This document shows, one piece after another, positions 27,158-36,937 of a stretch of DNA of 64,000 nt. A program made the translations under genes and the position numbers. Source of the stretch: Kurthia senegalensis (GTDB taxonomy: Bacteria > Bacillota > Bacilli > Bacillales_A > Planococcaceae); the NCBI RefSeq assembly GCF_000285595.1, contig NZ_HE611071.1:1-64000 (forward strand). The letters run 5' to 3'. How positions within the stretch are numbered: the stretch's first letter is position 1; every line of letters begins with the position of its first letter. Under the pieces are notes generated by a model. The model saw nothing but the letters and a program-made list of their open reading frames with translations. It was not told the origin of the DNA and made no database searches.

Positions 27158-27928
27158 TTATACTTCTTTTGAAACCGCTTCTGCCGGGTCTGTAATTTTC
27201 AGACCGCGCTGTTCACATTCTTTTTTCACATGTGAAATGATTTGTTTTAACACTTCAATTCGTGCATATTTTTTATCATCACCCGCAATTAAAATCCACG
27301 GTGCATTTTTTTTATCAGTTTGTGCAAACATATCGTTCGCTGCTTCTACGTACAATGGCCACTTTTCACGATTACGCCAATCTTCATCCGTCAGCTTCCA
27401 TTGTTTGTATGGATCTTCTTTACGCTCTTTAAAGCGATTTAGCTGCTCTTCTTCTGAAATTTGTACCCAGAATTTCAGAAGAATATAGTTATCATCTGTT
27501 AACAATTTTTCAAATTGATTAATTTCTGTGTAAGCACGTTTCCATTCTTGCTTCGTCGCAAATCCTTCAATTCGTTCAACGAGTACACGACCATACCACG
27601 TGCGGTCAAAAATACCGATTTGTCCACGCGCCGGTAAACGTGTGGAGAAGCGGTGTAAATGGTTATATTTCAAATCTTGCGGTGTCGGTGCAGCAATTGG
27701 ATGTACGACGTAGCCACGGGGGTCTAAACGCTGTGTTAAACGTTTAATTGCCCCACCTTTACCAGCGGCGTCCATCCCTTCAAAACCAATGACTAATCCA
27801 ATATCATGCGTAAATAAAAATTGTTGAATGTTTAACAACTCATACTGTAACTTCTTTAATTCTTTCTTATACGATGTTTTTTCATCAAGATGTTTTTTCG
27901 TTTTTAAGTTTTCTAATTTTTGTACCAA
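27158..27928 (-). CDS. ppk2: Polyphosphate kinase 2 family protein
   Basis: A 256-residue PPK2 kinase that transfers phosphate between polyphosphate and nucleotides. The Walker A motif GMDAAGKGG and the Walker B-side motif FDRTWYGRVLVER are intact, together with the conserved Arg-rich lid WRNREKWPLY. A single PPK2 domain of this length suits class I or III enzymes; which nucleotide is used is unknown. GGAGG lies inside the first codons of the longest frame, 8 bases before the TTG at 27928, so I place the start there. Confidence 0.88.
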   Translation of the reverse strand: MVQKLENLKTKKHLDEKTSYKKELKKLQYELLNIQQFLFTHDIGLVIGFEGMDAAGKGGAIKRLTQRLDPRGYVVHPIAAPTPQDLKYNHLHRFSTRLPARGQIGIFDRTWYGRVLVERIEGFATKQEWKRAYTEINQFEKLLTDDNYILLKFWVQISEEEQLNRFKERKEDPYKQWKLTDEDWRNREKWPLYVEAANDMFAQTDKKNAPWILIAGDDKKYARIEVLKQIISHVKKECEQRGLKITDPAEAVSKEV

Positions 27929-28117
27929 CTTGATCGCCTCCATTTACAATATATATTATATTTTACAGCTCTTAACCATTTTCTTGCAATTCACCATACT
28001 TTTTTCTCATATTTCATTTTTTTAAACATAGAATGTTCACAGAATTACAACTTTGTCCGATAGCTCTATACGTTATACTTAATAAAGAAGTTTTGCACTA
28101 ATCAAGGAGGCTTTTGT

Positions 28118-28864
28118 TTGAGTAGATTTTTAACCGTCTTATTATTTTTCATTTTAACGACGATTGCTACTTTTTCTGCACTCATCCTTCCACCAGCACA
28201 TCTTTCTTCAATGAATGTAGCATATACCTATCAAATATTAATTTTCCCTGCTTTTTATGTTTTTAACATTATTTTTATAATTTATATAATTCTTACGTAT
28301 TGGATTTATTTGCAGTGGAAAAATCAACATACATCTTACGCACTCACATGGAAACAAGTCGCTTTATTTAGTTTTAGCGCGATGGGCATCATCGTTTGGA
28401 TTTTCCTTTGCCAACATCACTACTTTATTTCGGCCTTTGGTTTCATTGTATTAAGCACTATTTTATTATCTAAGCTCCATATGACATATGATTCGCGTCT
28501 ACAATCGTCTACTCGATTTCCAATTACGCTGCTTTATAGTTGGTTAGCTATTGTATGTACGTTGCACTTCGCTTTTATTTTTGTCTACTATAGCTACGAT
28601 ACAATCGGTTTCAGTAAACCGTTATGGGCAGTTAGCTTTTTAACGATTGCTACAGTGTATGCACTATATATACGGTATAAACGTTCGGATCCTTTTTTTC
28701 CGATGCTCTTCATTTGGTGGTTGCTCGGTGTCGTTTGTTCAACACGTTTTGATGAACTACTCGTAACGACATCTTCTTTATTTTTAATGGGTGTACTAGC
28801 AATCGGAACTTTTTTCATTCGAAAATATTCATCCGTTCTTAACACGTACTCAACGTACTTATAA
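28118..28864 (+). CDS. Hypothetical membrane protein
   Basis: A 248-residue protein that I do not recognise. It has about seven hydrophobic segments (near 6-24, 40-65, 78-96, 101-118, 133-155, 165-182, 192-240), is rich in Tyr, Trp and Phe, and has a few charged residues in short loops. The start is a TTG 7 bases after AAGGAGG. It has its own terminator and no operon partner. The layout loosely recalls TspO-type or quinol-interacting small membrane proteins, but no diagnostic motif supports a name. Confidence 0.75.
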   Translation: MSRFLTVLLFFILTTIATFSALILPPAHLSSMNVAYTYQILIFPAFYVFNIIFIIYIILTYWIYLQWKNQHTSYALTWKQVALFSFSAMGIIVWIFLCQHHYFISAFGFIVLSTILLSKLHMTYDSRLQSSTRFPITLLYSWLAIVCTLHFAFIFVYYSYDTIGFSKPLWAVSFLTIATVYALYIRYKRSDPFFPMLFIWWLLGVVCSTRFDELLVTTSSLFLMGVLAIGTFFIRKYSSVLNTYSTYL

Positions 28865-28875
28865 TATGGAACAAA

Positions 28876-28915
28876 AAAAGGACGTATCGCTTGAAACGAT
28901 ACGTCCTTTTTCTAT
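28876..28915 (+). terminator. Bidirectional terminator between the membrane protein gene and map
   Basis: AAAAGGACGTATCG and CGATACGTCCTTTT pair across a 7-base loop, with T runs at both ends. Confidence 0.9.
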
Positions 28916-28921
28916 TAAAAA

Positions 28922-29689
<768 letters not shown>

Positions 29690-29734
29690 TTATATAAATA
29701 TCTCTTTATACTATATCACACTTTGAAAAAATTA

Positions 29735-29771
29735 TTAAAAAGAGCGAATCACTTCAAGCGTGATTCGCTCT
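29735..29771 (-). terminator. Terminator after thiT
   Basis: AGAGCGAATCAC (29741-29752) pairs perfectly with GTGATTCGCTCT (29760-29771); on the minus strand TTTTTAAT follows. It lies 5 bases past the thiT stop. Confidence 0.88.
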
Positions 29772-29776
29772 CGTTT

Positions 29777-30331
29777 TTATCGTTGATATGGCTTTAAAAG
29801 CTTCGGTGCTTTCGCAAATAGTAAGCTGACGATTGCAGCGGTTAAAATAATTGCCGGTACCATGTACGAACCGTTATAAACGATCGTATAAATTAAAACA
29901 TTTTGGTCGCCTGCGTATTCAGAAAAGAATACGTACCCCGCTGTAGCGTGTGCTACGTAACGGAGTAGACCACCGACAATCGTTCCAATCGTAATGTACA
30001 AACCGATTTCTGCTTTTGATTTTGTATTCATAACGAGCGGACGCATAAGTCCAGCTAGTCCGACAACTGTAAATGCGAAGAAGTAATCAATAAATCCTTG
30101 AAGTGGCGTTAAAATAAACCCACCAAACATCGCATTCATCGTTCCGATTAGTAAGCCTGTCACGAGACCCGCAATTGTCCCCCAACGAAATGCTATTATA
30201 ATAATTGGCACCATGACTAAACTAATCGAACCACCTTGTGGCCATAAGCTAAATGTCAGCTTATCTAAGATGATTCCAATTGCCGCAAAAATCGCGACTT
30301 CTACCATCATTAATAATTTTCTATTGTTCAA
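29777..30331 (-). CDS. thiT: Thiamine ECF transporter substrate-binding protein ThiT
   Basis: A 184-residue S-component with six membrane segments that binds thiamine and works with the shared EcfAA'T module encoded elsewhere. The protein has the typical first-helix segment EVAIFAAIGIILD and the loop WPQGGSISLVMVPI. A TPP riboswitch with a terminator precedes the gene, strongly supporting the substrate. I chose the TTG at 30331, 9 bases after GGAGG; the earlier TTG overlaps that site. Confidence 0.92.
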   Translation of the reverse strand: MNNRKLLMMVEVAIFAAIGIILDKLTFSLWPQGGSISLVMVPIIIIAFRWGTIAGLVTGLLIGTMNAMFGGFILTPLQGFIDYFFAFTVVGLAGLMRPLVMNTKSKAEIGLYITIGTIVGGLLRYVAHATAGYVFFSEYAGDQNVLIYTIVYNGSYMVPAIILTAAIVSLLFAKAPKLLKPYQR

Positions 30332-30389
30332 TCTCCTCAACCTCCAATGTTCGATGTATAAATCAGAGCCTTGGGATTAGATAGATATG

Positions 30390-30534
30390 AAAAAAAGCGA
30401 TGCCAGGGAAAGACCCCCGACACCGCTAAATACGTCAGATTTCTATCCACATTCCTACGCAAGCATTAACTTACAGGTGCAAAGGGTTAGAAGTCACACT
30501 TCACTCTCAGCCATTTTAATGGCTCCCCTTGTGG
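30390..30534 (-). ncRNA. TPP riboswitch with transcription terminator
   Basis: On the minus strand the THI-box landmarks appear in order: GGGGAGCC, GGCTGAGAGTGAAG, ACCCTTTGCACCTG and TGCTTGCGTAGGAATG, enclosed by the P1 stem CCACA/TGTGG (to 30447). About 20 bases later lies a 12-bp terminator stem (30397-30426) followed by TTTTTTT. Bound thiamine pyrophosphate should therefore end transcription before thiT. This is a known riboswitch class in a known context. Confidence 0.95.
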
Positions 30535-30567
30535 TCGATACATCATTTTATTTTATTGAACAGCTTT

Positions 30568-30595
30568 ATTGTAAAAAAATTCAGCTAAATTTCAA
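30568..30595 (-). promoter_or_regulatory. thiT promoter
   Basis: On the minus strand TTGAAA (30590-30595), a 16-base spacer and TACAAT (30568-30573) place the start of transcription about 27 bases before the riboswitch aptamer. Confidence 0.6.
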
Positions 30596-30650
30596 CCTTT
30601 TTGAAACGGTTTGATGACTCATCCGTACATAATATAAAGGAGTGATTTAT

Positions 30651-30998
30651 ATGGACTTAACTAAAAATGAACAAGCCGAAGGAAATCGTATACTCGCCTC
30701 ACTTTGCTACTTTAGCGTATTTTTCGCTAGTTTTCTTTTCCCGTTAATCGTTTGGCTCATCTCAAAAAATCCATTTGAAAAATTCCATGCAAAAAAAGCA
30801 CTTATTTCGCATCTTATCGTTTTTATTCCACTAATTTTTATTTTAATTCCATTTACCATCTTTATGTTCGGCCAAAATGATGAAACGATGTCAGTGATGA
30901 TGATTATTATGTTGTTACTTTTTGGAATTTATGTAATTGCCTCACTCATAACAATTATTTGGAATATTATTCAAGGCATTAAAGTTTTAAACGTTTAA
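30651..30998 (+). CDS. DUF4870 domain-containing membrane protein
   Basis: A 115-residue protein with a short polar N-terminus (LTKNEQAEGNRILASLCYF) and three hydrophobic segments, the arrangement seen in DUF4870 proteins. Function is unknown; relatives are small membrane proteins that tend to accompany envelope-stress genes. AAGGAG lies 8 bases before the ATG at 30651. A very small gene follows 67 bases later on the same strand and may share the transcript. Confidence 0.75.
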   Translation: MDLTKNEQAEGNRILASLCYFSVFFASFLFPLIVWLISKNPFEKFHAKKALISHLIVFIPLIFILIPFTIFMFGQNDETMSVMMIIMLLLFGIYVIASLITIIWNIIQGIKVLNV

Positions 30999-31065
30999 AT
31001 AAAGTAGCTTTTGGCAATAATATAACTAGCTCTATTTTATTTAAATTCAAAAGGGAGTGATTTTC

Positions 31066-31182
31066 ATGGCTTCAAAAAGCAATTTATCAAAAGTAATTAG
31101 TACGGCAATTAAGTTAGCACCGATCGTTTACCCAATTATCAAAAAAATGATCGATCAAAAGAAAGCAACATCACGTAAATAA
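31066..31182 (+). CDS. Small cationic hypothetical protein (38 residues)
   Basis: An ATG with AGGGAG 8 bases upstream opens a 38-codon frame. The protein is positively charged (8 Lys, 1 Arg, 1 Asp) with a central hydrophobic stretch ISTAIKLAPIVYPIIKKMI that can form an amphipathic helix. A terminator follows within a few bases of the stop, which supports a real gene end. I do not recognise the family; membrane-binding small protein is a reasonable guess. Confidence 0.6.
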   Translation: MASKSNLSKVISTAIKLAPIVYPIIKKMIDQKKATSRK

Positions 31183-31228
31183 AAAAACGAGCATCCTCGC
31201 TTCATGCGAAAAGATGCTCGTTTTTATT
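31183..31228 (+). terminator. Terminator after the 38-residue gene, shared with the second ampS
   Basis: AAAAACGAGCATC pairs with GATGCTCGTTTTT, with an inner TCGC/GCGA pair, and T runs lie on both sides. Confidence 0.88.
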
Positions 31229-31239
31229 TACATTCCTAA

Positions 31240-32469
31240 TTAAAATGCCCATTCACCTTTACGGAATACAGCTTCTACTGTGCCGTCTGCATGAATGCCA
31301 TCGATATCCATGTCTCCGCTTCCGACCATGAAGTCTTCATGCGTAATAGATGTATTGATACCTACTTTATCCATTTCCTCTTCAGAAAGGTCGCTGCCGC
31401 CCTCATAACAAGTCGGATATGCTGCACCAATCGCAATATGGTTGGATGCATTCTCATCGAATAATGTATTGAAATACAGTAAGCCCGATGCTGAAATCGG
31501 TGATTTGTGTGGAACGAGTGCAATCTCACCGATATATTTTGACCCCTCATCTGCTTTAATTAATTCGTTTAATAATTCTTCACCTTGCGCAGCTTCTGCC
31601 TTCACGATGACACCATTTTCAAACGTCAATTTGAATTGGTCGATAATATTCCCTTGGTAAACGAGTGGTTTCGTAGAAGATACGTACCCGTTCACGTCGT
31701 ATTTAGAAGGCAGAGTAAATACTTCTTCTGTTGGCATATTTGCTACAAAATCTGTACCTTGCGGTGTTTTGCTAGAGCCTGTTGCCCAAATATGTTTATC
31801 TGGTAAGCCTACGATTAAATCTGTACCTGGTGCTTTGTAGTGAAGTTTTGCGAAATGTTTTTCATTCATTAAATCCCCACGTGTATGAAGATTTTTCAAA
31901 TGTTTTTGCCAATTTTCAACAGCATTTCCTTCTCCGATGTGTACCGTTTTGAAAATAGCTTCCCACATAGCTGGTACTTGTTCTGCTTCTGGAAGTTCTG
32001 GGAACACTTTCGCAGCCCATTTTTTAGAAGGAATCGCAATGATTGACCATGCAATTTTATCGTTCATTACTGCGTCACGATAATTTTCTAACGCTTTACC
32101 AGATGCTTTTTGATTCGTCGTAATTTTTTCAACAGGGATACCTGACATTAAATCGGGATCTGCTGCATCAATCCAAAGTAGTGCACCGCCACGTTCAATT
32201 AATTCATCTCGTTGCGCGGTAATCCAACGAGGGAATTTTTCAAATTCTTCAACCGGCGCATGTTCAAACGTCTCGCGTGCTACCACATCATCTGAATAGT
32301 TGACTGTCACACGTGCTGCACCAGCTTTGTACGCTTCTTTTACGACCATACGCGTAAATTCAAGCGTATCAACAGTCGTATTAATTAAAAGTGTTTGTCC
32401 TTGCTGAATGTTCGTACCTACTTTTACGGCTAATTCCGCAAATTGAGCTAGTTTTTCTTCAAATGTCAT
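31240..32469 (-). CDS. ampS: M29 family aminopeptidase AmpS, paralogue 2
   Basis: A 409-residue homologue of the enzyme at 23217. The metal ligands are conserved one position earlier: Glu249, Glu315, His344, Tyr351, His377 and Asp379, so it should be active. The start follows the cshB stop by 14 bases with AAGGGG in between, so it is translated from the cshB transcript or from a promoter inside it. Two full-length M29 enzymes in 9 kb suggest either different peptide preferences or an old duplication. Confidence 0.9.
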   Translation of the reverse strand: MTFEEKLAQFAELAVKVGTNIQQGQTLLINTTVDTLEFTRMVVKEAYKAGAARVTVNYSDDVVARETFEHAPVEEFEKFPRWITAQRDELIERGGALLWIDAADPDLMSGIPVEKITTNQKASGKALENYRDAVMNDKIAWSIIAIPSKKWAAKVFPELPEAEQVPAMWEAIFKTVHIGEGNAVENWQKHLKNLHTRGDLMNEKHFAKLHYKAPGTDLIVGLPDKHIWATGSSKTPQGTDFVANMPTEEVFTLPSKYDVNGYVSSTKPLVYQGNIIDQFKLTFENGVIVKAEAAQGEELLNELIKADEGSKYIGEIALVPHKSPISASGLLYFNTLFDENASNHIAIGAAYPTCYEGGSDLSEEEMDKVGINTSITHEDFMVGSGDMDIDGIHADGTVEAVFRKGEWAF

Positions 32470-32483
32470 GTAAAATCGACCCC

Positions 32484-33860
32484 TTAGCGTTTTTTATAAG
32501 AACGTTTAGCGCCATCTTTTGAGTTTTTGAAAGATGATGGGCTATTTCCTTTACGAGATGAGTCCCCTTTATAGCCACGTGATTCTGAAGAGTCTCGGTT
32601 GCCTTTATAGCCACGTGAATCCGATGATTTTCGGTCATCTTTGTAGCGGTTTGAACGGGGACGATCGTCATTTTTATTATAAACTTTCTTTTTAGAATTG
32701 TCAGAACTTCTGCCTTTTTTAACAGGTCCTTGTGCATAGAAGCCTTTTCCTTTTTCAAGACCGCCATCTTTCCAAACTTTTTCAGTCGGTTTTTCTTCTA
32801 AAGTACGTGTAATTTGTTTGTATGCACGTTCTGAAGGTCCAACTAATAATGTAATCACTTCACCGCTGTTTCCTGCACGACCGGTACGACCTGAACGGTG
32901 TGTATATTGTTCAATTGATTGAGGTACGTCTACGTGAATGACATGTGTAACGCCTTCAATATCTAAACCACGTGCAGCTACATCTGTTGCGATTAAAATG
33001 CTTGCTTCGCCTTTACGGAATGCTTGCAGTGCTGCTTTACGCTCTTCTTTTTTCATATCAGCATGAAGCGTTACGATCGGCGCTTGGCGATAATGTAATT
33101 TTGTTTCTTTCATTAATAATTGATCCAAGTTGTTAACGAATGCTAACCCGCGCATTCCTTCTTGATTAGATAAGCGACGTAACATTTCCGTTTTATCACG
33201 TTCTTGCATTTTCACGAATGAATGCTCAACTGTTGCTTGTTGTGGCATGTCTTCTAAATACACTTTGAAATGTTTCGGTTCTTTTAATAAGCGTTGTGCT
33301 ACTTTTTTAATTTCGTCTGTAATCGTTGCTGAAACGATTACGACTTGACGGTCATGATTAGCGCCTTCAATGAAATGTTTCACGATTTCACGAGAATCAC
33401 GACCTAATAATTGATCCCCTTCATCTAAAACGATGTAATGTAATTCGTGTAATTTTAATTTCTTCGCTTTCACTAACTCATTTAAGCGACCTGGTGTCCC
33501 AACGGCAATCGTCGGTTTTTTCTTTAATTTTTCGATTTGGCGTTGCGTATTCGCGCCACCAATCAATGGTACGACTGTCATATCTGTACCAGCTATCCAG
33601 CTACGGATTACTTCTGTAATTTGCATACATAGCTCTTGAGATGGAGCGACGATTAATGCTTGTGTATGCTTTTCTGAGCCATTTACACGTTCTAGTAATG
33701 GTAGTAAGTAAGCTAATGTTTTCCCTGTACCTGTTGGAGATTCTGCTACGACATCTTCTCCGTTTAACATAGCCGGAATCATTTGAGCTTGAATCGGCGT
33801 CTCCTGGGCAAATTTCCATTTTTGTTGTAGTTGTTCGTTTAATAATTCAATTGCTGACAT
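32484..33860 (-). CDS. cshB: DEAD-box RNA helicase CshB
   Basis: A 458-residue ATP-dependent RNA helicase of the cold-shock group. In order: Q-motif region ETPIQAQMIP, motif I ESPTGTGKT, motif II as DEGD (CshB proteins vary here), motif III VSAT, and motif VI HRSGRTGRAG. The tail after about 390 is basic and holds repeats of SRGYKG-type units that probably bind RNA. I chose the ATG at 33860 with AAAGGAG 6 bases upstream. It helps unwind rRNA and mRNA, mainly in the cold. Confidence 0.88.
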   Translation of the reverse strand: MSAIELLNEQLQQKWKFAQETPIQAQMIPAMLNGEDVVAESPTGTGKTLAYLLPLLERVNGSEKHTQALIVAPSQELCMQITEVIRSWIAGTDMTVVPLIGGANTQRQIEKLKKKPTIAVGTPGRLNELVKAKKLKLHELHYIVLDEGDQLLGRDSREIVKHFIEGANHDRQVVIVSATITDEIKKVAQRLLKEPKHFKVYLEDMPQQATVEHSFVKMQERDKTEMLRRLSNQEGMRGLAFVNNLDQLLMKETKLHYRQAPIVTLHADMKKEERKAALQAFRKGEASILIATDVAARGLDIEGVTHVIHVDVPQSIEQYTHRSGRTGRAGNSGEVITLLVGPSERAYKQITRTLEEKPTEKVWKDGGLEKGKGFYAQGPVKKGRSSDNSKKKVYNKNDDRPRSNRYKDDRKSSDSRGYKGNRDSSESRGYKGDSSRKGNSPSSFKNSKDGAKRSYKKR

Positions 33861-33920
33861 AATTGTCTCCTTTATTGTGCATCGTTCTATTTGAAACACT
33901 TCTTTCTATTATACAAAAAA

Positions 33921-33955
33921 AGAGAGCGTCTAAAAAGTTATTTCAGACACCCTCT
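33921..33955 (-). terminator. Terminator after the FbpA-like gene
   Basis: On the minus strand AGAGGGTGTCT and AGACGCTCTCT pair (with a G-T and one mismatch) across 13 bases and run into TTTTTTT. It lies about 20 bases past the small gene stop. Confidence 0.65.
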
Positions 33956-33976
33956 TTTTTCTCGGTCATAAAAAGC

Positions 33977-34158
33977 TTATTTTAGCGCATATTGTCGTTG
34001 CGCATGTTTTAATTCTTGTGTTAATTTTTTTTGCAGTTCTGGCACGGTTACTTGATAAAGTTGCTTACCGTTTACTTTAAAAATACCGAGTTGTAATAAA
34101 TAATCGACGATGCGATTTTTTTCTGATTCTTCTATTTTAGTCGTTTTTTCTTCATCAT
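33977..34158 (-). pseudogene. FbpA-like small basic protein, frameshifted as read
   Basis: AAGGAG precedes an ATG at 34158, but that frame stops after eight codons. One extra A in the run of six (34144-34149) gives a 60-residue protein that starts MMKKKTTKIEESEKNR and continues IVDYLLQLGIFKVNGKQLYQ to the stop at 33977. The middle matches the pattern of the Fur-regulated basic protein A family (LGIYK-x-GKQLYELT). In B. subtilis FbpA acts in iron sparing. No clear Fur box was seen upstream. The frame error is of the same kind as in recX and gatA. Confidence 0.6.
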
Positions 34159-34315
34159 AAAGACTCCTTAAATAATAGCGATACAGTTTATTTACATAGC
34201 TGTAGGTCTTTGCGCAATTACTAGTTGAACATTTTGTTCTACTAATAAGACGTGCCTACTAAAATTATTGTTCCCCAGTTCTTTACATTTTAATCCTCAT
34301 CTAAAATTTTCAGAA

Positions 34316-34358
34316 TAGAAAAATACGTTCAAAGTTTGTTACATCTTTAAACGTATTT
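34316..34358 (-). terminator. Terminator after hemAT
   Basis: AAATACGTTCAAAG (34321-34334) pairs with CTTTAAACGTATTT (34345-34358) with one mismatch; TTTTTCT follows on the minus strand. Confidence 0.8.
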
Positions 34359-34371
34359 ATCGCCACCGTAT

Positions 34372-36129
34372 TTATTTTTCGTACGGTTGTTTACGCGAAA
34401 TAATCTCGTCACGTAAAATGTGTAACTTCTCAATAACGTCACGTGATTGCTCTTCTAAATCAGCTAATAAAATTTCCGCGCCGTGCGAATTTCCTTCATA
34501 GTATGTACGAACAGCGAGTTTCGCCACTTCATGCACATTTTTGAATGGTTTTTCGAGTTGTACGAATACAGGATGCTTCCCTAAAATGTCTTTCCCTTGC
34601 CCGTAATACCATTCCCCTAGACGCGTATCTTTCGGAGACTCGATTTCTTTTTCTGTCATATGCTCGAAGCCTAATAATAAATTATAAATACGCCATCTCC
34701 ACAATAAGTGATCGGTAATTGCCAATTCGATAATATCTTCTTGGCTGATAATAAAGTTTTTAGAAATCGTATCTGTTCGGTAATGATTGATTTTTTTACT
34801 TAATTCATAAATTGCTGCACCCGTATTATTGACGATTTCTTTACTTTGCTCCGTACTTTTTGCGATTTCACGGTTATTCGCTGTAATTTCTGTTGCTGCT
34901 TGCGTTTGTTGTTCCGTCGTTGCCGCAATCGTTTCAAAACTTGCCCCTTGTTGTTGCAACGTCTGATTCAAGTCAACGAGTGCCGTCGTAATATTCGCTG
35001 AGTCACCAACCGTTTGATGTAGCTCTGCAGCTGCTTTTTTCGTTAGGCTATTAATATTCGTCGTAATCGATAATAGTTTCGTAATGTCTTCTTGAATTTT
35101 TTGAATCGATTGCTTCGTATTATCTGCTAACTTACGCACTTCTTCTGCAACGACCGCAAATCCTTTACCTGCTTCTCCTGCACGAGCTGCTTCAATTGAA
35201 GCATTTAATGCAAGTAAATTCGTTTGTTCGGCTATGTCTTGAATGAAGCGCATTAATTCATTAACAGATTGCACGCGCTCGACTAATTCGCCTACTTGTT
35301 GTTGTACTTTCACTTGTTCTTGATCGGTCGTATGTAGGGAGTCTGTGATGTTTTGTAGTGATGTAATGTCTTCGTTTAGTTTTTTCAAAGACGTTTGCGT
35401 TTCTTTTGAAATATCACCAACTGAATTTGATACTTCATCGATGGATGCTTCTAATTCATCCATTGATGAATTCGCTGACAATACAGCTTGTTGTTGCGCT
35501 TCTTGGAACTGAATTAAATTTTTAATTTGGTCAAGTTGCGTATTGTATTGAATAATTTCACCGAGTCCATTGACGATCGAACCTGCTTGAATTTCGATAT
35601 ACGTTTCAATGATGATTTGTTGGTCGATTGTAATTAAACTATCGTAAGACAATAATACGTCCATCATCTTCTCGCGATTTTTGCCATATTTTTCAACAAT
35701 CAATGGAATAATCAATTGATTTAATAACGTATAAGCTGAAATCATCCAGTTCGGTAACACACCAATTTTCGCATGTGTATAGGCAATTTTACGACGTTTA
35801 AATACGTAATCAAGCGACAATTCTTCCTCAAATAAGCTACGGAAATGGGTATCAAATACTTTCTTCAAATGATCGATTGATGAATGTTCCGTAATAATTT
35901 GGCTAAATTGATCAATCGACATTAAGTGTGCATAAAATTGATCGAGCAGTTGTACATGATTAGCAATGTACAATTCAAGTAATTCATTCACGTACTCTCT
36001 TCTCACTTGATTAAATCCTAAAAAGTCTAGCTTCCCCTGAAAACGTTCGCTCACTTTAATGTCAGACTCTGTTACTTCATTAAAATAACCGTACTTCTCT
36101 TTCGCACTCGCTTTTACTTTAAAAAACAT
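34372..36129 (-). CDS. hemAT: HemAT-type globin-coupled chemoreceptor with CZB-like C-terminal domain
   Basis: A 585-residue soluble aerotaxis receptor. Residues about 30-185 are a globin sensor domain with the proximal haem ligand at His119 in YTHAKIG. Residues about 200-445 are a methyl-accepting coiled coil with the conserved tip [19 protein letters not shown]. Residues about 465-580 resemble the zinc-binding CZB domain: His474 in HLLW, the LGEWYYG core and His533. The usual zinc Cys of CZB is Thr502 here. The classical B. subtilis HemAT ends after the signalling domain, so this is a longer form. It should pass oxygen or redox signals to CheA/CheW. Confidence 0.88.
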   Translation of the reverse strand: MFFKVKASAKEKYGYFNEVTESDIKVSERFQGKLDFLGFNQVRREYVNELLELYIANHVQLLDQFYAHLMSIDQFSQIITEHSSIDHLKKVFDTHFRSLFEEELSLDYVFKRRKIAYTHAKIGVLPNWMISAYTLLNQLIIPLIVEKYGKNREKMMDVLLSYDSLITIDQQIIIETYIEIQAGSIVNGLGEIIQYNTQLDQIKNLIQFQEAQQQAVLSANSSMDELEASIDEVSNSVGDISKETQTSLKKLNEDITSLQNITDSLHTTDQEQVKVQQQVGELVERVQSVNELMRFIQDIAEQTNLLALNASIEAARAGEAGKGFAVVAEEVRKLADNTKQSIQKIQEDITKLLSITTNINSLTKKAAAELHQTVGDSANITTALVDLNQTLQQQGASFETIAATTEQQTQAATEITANNREIAKSTEQSKEIVNNTGAAIYELSKKINHYRTDTISKNFIISQEDIIELAITDHLLWRWRIYNLLLGFEHMTEKEIESPKDTRLGEWYYGQGKDILGKHPVFVQLEKPFKNVHEVAKLAVRTYYEGNSHGAEILLADLEEQSRDVIEKLHILRDEIISRKQPYEK

Positions 36130-36259
36130 TTATTTGCCTCCCTTTTATATCCTGTTATAGACATTTTATACTATACGAAGTGAATTTTATGTGACGATTG
36201 CATGACTTTTTACAAAAAATTAGAAATTTTTCATACGTATACTCTTAAAAAATTGCATA

Positions 36260-36289
36260 AAAAAACTCAAAATCAATAATGATTTTGAG
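36260..36289 (-). terminator. Terminator after the DUF1456 gene
   Basis: CTCAAAATCA (36266-36275) and TGATTTTGAG (36280-36289) pair around a 4-base loop; TTTTTTT follows on the minus strand. Confidence 0.85.
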
Positions 36290-36315
36290 CGTTAATCTTT
36301 ATTACCTACGAATGG

Positions 36316-36801
36316 CTATTTACGGTAACGTATTGTTAAACCATTTAAGAATTTACGTGCGAATTTATCGCCACATTCTTTATAGTTACGATGGCTAGCG
36401 TTACGCAAAATCGCACCTAGCTCTCCTTTAGAAACATTAATACCGCCATCATAAAAAACGTCTAATACATCTTCTGTCGTTAACTGAAGCGCAATTTTTA
36501 CTTTTTTAATGAGCATATTATTAATTGGTTCCAACTTCGTAACAACCTTTTCTTGCCCTGGTTTCTTTTGTTGTGGTCCACGTTTTGTCGTAATCAATCC
36601 GTTTAAAAACGCATCGAACATTTTATTATTACACGTTTTGTAGTTTTCTGGTTTCGGCTCATCTTCCACTACTTTTTGAAGCATGTTAGATACGTCTAAA
36701 GCCGTTACATCTACTCCACCTAATTTAAACATTTTAGCCATGTCTGCATTTTTAATATTCAATGCATAACGTAGGCGAATTAATAAGTCATTTGCTGTCA
36801 T
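36316..36801 (-). CDS. YehS-like DUF1456 protein
   Basis: A 161-residue protein made of two similar helical repeats of about 65 residues, each starting with a helix and the sequence LRYALNI or KIALQLT and ending with a KFLNGL/FLNGLI-type segment. This is the DUF1456 (YehS) family. Function is unknown. A basic linker (TTKRGPQQKKPGQEK) separates the repeats. It stands alone with its own terminator. Confidence 0.82.
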   Translation of the reverse strand: MTANDLLIRLRYALNIKNADMAKMFKLGGVDVTALDVSNMLQKVVEDEPKPENYKTCNNKMFDAFLNGLITTKRGPQQKKPGQEKVVTKLEPINNMLIKKVKIALQLTTEDVLDVFYDGGINVSKGELGAILRNASHRNYKECGDKFARKFLNGLTIRYRK

Positions 36802-36937
36802 CGTATTCTCCTTTTAAGTTCGAAATTCTATACGTTCGGTCATTATTTATATTTATAAGACATTTCATTTTACCATTGAATAGATGATATAGCGAATTGT
36901 ATGAACGTGACAAAACGAATCACATCGACTGTATGTT

